A stretch of DNA of 6,955 nt from an uncultured Methanomicrobiales archaeon (GTDB lineage: Archaea > Thermoplasmatota > Thermoplasmata > Methanomassiliicoccales > Methanomethylophilaceae). This document shows, in pieces, positions 4,570 to 6,955 of the stretch. Position 1 is the first letter of the stretch. Every line of letters starts with the position of its first letter. The notes under the pieces are model-generated. The model worked only from the letters and a program-made list of their open reading frames with translations, had not been told where the DNA came from and ran no database searches. The stretch is taken from the NCBI GenBank assembly GCA_946528255.1, contig CAMMYR010000032.1:1-6955 (forward strand). Reading direction: 5' to 3'. The position numbers and the translations under genes are program-made.

Positions 4570-6955
4570 CTCCTGCTCCCGAAGAACCTGAATGCCTCCA
4601 GGGACCTTATGGCCCTGTCGATGTATTCCAGGTCGATCAGCGGCCAGGAGAATCCCAGCCTGTACAGCGCCTTCACCGTGTACATGTTGTCGCTGCCGAT
4701 CTGCCTCCTGGACTCACCGTTGTTGCCGATGTACGAGAGCAATCCGGAGATCTCCGCCGCGACCTTGTCGTCCTTCAGCTTCTCGGCGAATACCCTGTTG
4801 AACTCCTCCCTGTCCACTATCCTGATGTCCATTCCGTTCCTGCGGAGCACCTCTATCACGTTGTACATGTGCACGCAGTGCGGGTTGTTCCCGTTGAACA
4901 CCGTGTACTTCTCCTGGGTCCCGGCCAGGGTGACCAGCGCCTTGGCGGTCATGTCTATGGGGGAGAACTCCGCCTCGGCGTCCAGGTCGTCCACCGGGTA
5001 GCATCCCAGCAGGACGTAGGACCGGATGGAGCGCATGAAGGAGTTGGTGGCGAAGTTGATCTGGAACTCCCCGTCCGACTCCCTGCTCATCAGGTTGCCC
5101 GCGCGGAATATCTTGCCCTTCAGGCCGTCCTTCTCGATCGATTCTATGATATCCTTCTCAGCCATGAACTTGGAGTGGATGTACTTGTTCTCCAGATCCT
5201 GCCCGAAGTCCAGCATGTTCTCCTTCAGCAGGATGCTCTCCGGGACGCTTCCGTTCACGGATTCCCCGGCGACGCTGAGGGTGGAGGTGTGCATGAGCAC
5301 GGCATCGTGGTCCAATGCCACCTCGATCAGGTTGTTGACCCCGTAGTGGTTCACCTTCTCGATGGAATCGTCGAAGGCGAAGTGCTTCACCACCGCGGCG
5401 CAGTTGATGATCGTGTCTATGTGGACATCCGAGAGGATCTGCACAAGATCGGAATTCGTTATGTCGGCGTCTATGACCCTGATGCGGGCGATGGCGGACT
5501 CGTCGATGCTGCCGCCGAAGTAGTACATCAGCATGGTCTTGAGCCTGTCCTCCGGGGCCTGGCCCTTGCTCCTGCGGATGAGGCAGGTGATATCGCCCTC
5601 GCCGCGGTCCAGGACCTCCTTCAGCACATGTATGCCCAGGAACCCGGTGGCGCCGGTCAGGAGCACGTCCCCGATCGGTTTGCGGGAGATGCCGTCGAGG
5701 TTCTCCGGGATGTTGTAAGCCAGCACGCCGGACTCCTCCTCGACCTTCTCGGCTTTGGCGGCGCTCTTGGGAGAGTATCCCTTCAGGAACTCCGCCAGCG
5801 CCTTGGGCGTGGGGTTGTCGAACACGTTCTTGTAGACCAGCGGGATGCCGTTGTTCATGCAGCTGACGACCAGTTTCGATGCCGATATCGACGTTCCGCC
5901 GATGGCGAAGAAACTGTCGTCCGCATAGACCTGGTCCAATCCCAGGACCTCGGCGTAGATGTCGCAGAGCTTCTTCTCCATCTCGTTGGACGGCATCTGC
6001 CCCGCGCTCCTGGAGGAGGGGGTCGGCACAGGGAGCTTCCTCCTGTCGACCTTGCTGTTGACGTTCAGCGGGATGCTGGGGATCTGCATTGTAGCCGCAG
6101 GCACCATGTACGGGGGCTTCCTCTCCGCTATGAACCCGTGCAGTGAATCGATGTCCACCTTGGAATCTGATACCACATAGGCCGCCAGGAACTTGCCTCC
6201 AGACGGCGAGTCGAAGGCCGCCACCGTGGCGTCCTTGATCCCGGGGTACTCGCGGATGACCTTCTCGATCTCCGTGAGCTCGACCCTGAATCCCCTGATC
6301 TTGACCTGGCCGTCCCTCCTGCCGATGTACTCTATGTTCCCATCGGGCAGCCAGCGGACCACATCCCCGGTGCGGTAGGCGTTGATGTAATCCGGGTCGT
6401 CGGAGAAGGGGTTCCTGATGAACACCTCGGAGGTCTTCTCGGGCCTGTTCAGGTATCCCCTGGAGACCTGGGGGCCGGCTATGTACAGCTCTCCCAGCGC
6501 CCCTATGGGCAGCTGGTGGCCGCTACCGTCCACCACGTACACCTTGGTGTTGTCGTTGGGCCTCCCGATGGGGCACAGCGGGTTGTCGTCCTTCACATGG
6601 GACGTCAGCACGAAGACGGAGGTCTCGGTGGGTCCGTAGATGTTCACGAAATCCACCCAATCCGTCGGCACCACGGGCACGAGCTTCTCCCCTCCGACCA
6701 GGAAGTGCTTCAGGGACCTGCACCTGGTCATGGAGACGAACTGCCTCCCGACCTGGGTTGTCATGAACCCGTGGGTGATGCCGTTGTCGATGAAGTAGCG
6801 GTCGATCTGCGGGAGGTCCAGCCTCATGTCCTCCGGGATCACGTAGAGGGTACCGCCGTTGCAGAGGGTCACGAACAGGTCCATCATGTTCGCATCGAAC
6901 CCGTAGCTGGCGTATGATGCGGTGCGCATTGTTCCGGATGCATCGAGGTGCCTGG
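4566..6955 (-). CDS. NRPS, C-terminal part: adenylation, carrier and terminal thioester reductase domains
   Basis: The frame is open through the right edge (6955), so the true start is outside; the first in-window ATG (6929) is inside a domain. Numbering from that Met: adenylation domain to about 300, with A4 FDANMMDLF (11-19), A5 NIYGPTETS (96-104), A6 GELYIAG (146-152), A7 YRTGDV (185-190), A8 GRRDGQVKIRGFRVE (203-217) and A10 NSKVDRRKLP (291-300, K293). The A1-A3 motifs are missing only because of the window edge. The carrier domain (about 312-385) has DSFFAIGGTS with Ser347 as pantetheine site. The reductase domain (about 419-787) has GATGFLG (426-432) for NAD(P)H, HTST (547-550) and YIHSK (Y583, K587) as the SDR-type catalytic residues. 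There is no thioesterase, so the thioester-bound peptide should be released as an aldehyde or alcohol. The binding-pocket residues read D-A-M-F-L-G-I-V-F-K, closest to codes I know for Leu/Ile, so an aliphatic residue is suggested. Confidence 0.95.
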   Translation of the reverse strand, partial: RHLDASGTMRTASYASYGFDANMMDLFVTLCNGGTLYVIPEDMRLDLPQIDRYFIDNGITHGFMTTQVGRQFVSMTRCRSLKHFLVGGEKLVPVVPTDWVDFVNIYGPTETSVFVLTSHVKDDNPLCPIGRPNDNTKVYVVDGSGHQLPIGALGELYIAGPQVSRGYLNRPEKTSEVFIRNPFSDDPDYINAYRTGDVVRWLPDGNIEYIGRRDGQVKIRGFRVELTEIEKVIREYPGIKDATVAAFDSPSGGKFLAAYVVSDSKVDIDSLHGFIAERKPPYMVPAATMQIPSIPLNVNSKVDRRKLPVPTPSSRSAGQMPSNEMEKKLCDIYAEVLGLDQVYADDSFFAIGGTSISASKLVVSCMNNGIPLVYKNVFDNPTPKALAEFLKGYSPKSAAKAEKVEEESGVLAYNIPENLDGISRKPIGDVLLTGATGFLGIHVLKEVLDRGEGDITCLIRRSKGQAPEDRLKTMLMYYFGGSIDESAIARIRVIDADITNSDLVQILSDVHIDTIINCAAVVKHFAFDDSIEKVNHYGVNNLIEVALDHDAVLMHTSTLSVAGESVNGSVPESILLKENMLDFGQDLENKYIHSKFMAEKDIIESIEKDGLKGKIFRAGNLMSRESDGEFQINFATNSFMRSIRSYVLLGCYPVDDLDAEAEFSPIDMTAKALVTLAGTQEKYTVFNGNNPHCVHMYNVIEVLRRNGMDIRIVDREEFNRVFAEKLKDDKVAAEISGLLSYIGNNGESRRQIGSDNMYTVKALYRLGFSWPLIDLEYIDRAIRSLEAFRFFGSRR
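4576..4580 (-). promoter_or_regulatory. Ribosome binding site of the phosphatase/kinase gene
   Basis: GGGAG on the minus strand lies 6 bases before ATG 4569 and inside the end of the NRPS gene. It supports this start codon. A second GGAG directly abuts the ATG and is too close to be used. Confidence 0.55.

Noticed and set aside
3499..5001. A 500-codon open frame on the + strand opposite the phosphatase/kinase and NRPS genes
   Set aside because: Its translation is rich in H, R, V, G and Q with no domain motif, and it spans the border of two well-supported minus-strand genes. Long antisense frames are expected in GC-rich coding DNA.
4869..6146. A 425-codon open frame on the + strand opposite the NRPS
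   Set aside because: It is a mirror of the reductase, carrier and adenylation codons, with a composition unlike a real protein and no recognisable motif.
6927..6929. ATG at 6929 as the start of the NRPS protein
   Set aside because: The frame continues to the window edge without a stop, and this Met lies just before the A4 motif, inside an adenylation domain, so it cannot be the real start.
1..6955. CRISPR arrays, insertion sequences or integrase genes
   Set aside because: No regularly spaced repeats, inverted terminal repeats, transposase or integrase motifs were seen on either strand.

Overview
The window reads as chromosomal DNA from a moderately GC-rich archaeon. A tRNA gene on the + strand has a TATA-type promoter about 26 bases upstream, no encoded CCA end and an oligo-T stop signal. 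The coding genes use many AGG and ATA codons, are packed with 4-base overlaps, and start from Shine-Dalgarno sites. A host-associated methanogen, for example of the Methanomassiliicoccales, would fit, but that placement is inference; no methanogenesis or other marker gene is present.

Layout, right to left because all proteins are on the minus strand. (1) 6955-4566: the 3' part of a non-ribosomal peptide synthetase (NRPS). It holds most of a final adenylation domain, a carrier domain and a terminal NAD(P)H-dependent thioester reductase, and its 5' part lies outside the window. (2) 4569-2767: a six-helix membrane protein whose cytoplasmic part joins an RsbU/SpoIIE-type serine phosphatase to an RsbW/SpoIIAB-type ATPase (kinase) domain. 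(3) 2762-2466: a small STAS protein of the RsbV/SpoIIAA type with the phospho-acceptor serine present. (4) 2469-1732: an Sfp-type 4'-phosphopantetheinyl transferase. (5) 1721-1792 (+): tRNA-Gly(UCC), lying antisense to the last 19 codons and stop of the transferase gene. (6) 1621-1720: a short spacer with the tRNA promoter and a palindrome at the next start. (7) 1620-1: a long TPR-repeat protein that runs off the left edge.

Genes 1-4 form one tight operon: two ATGA overlaps and one 4-base gap. The transferase would activate the NRPS carrier domain. The NRPS would release its peptide reductively as an aldehyde or alcohol. The phosphatase/kinase and STAS protein form a complete partner-switch module. 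In bacteria such modules usually control sigma factors, which archaea lack, so the output of this switch is the main open question. The operon ends inside the antisense of a tRNA gene, a classic integration target, so the cassette may have been acquired or rearranged there. The transferase stop is TAG, and the reading frame stays open past it and enters the TPR gene in frame.
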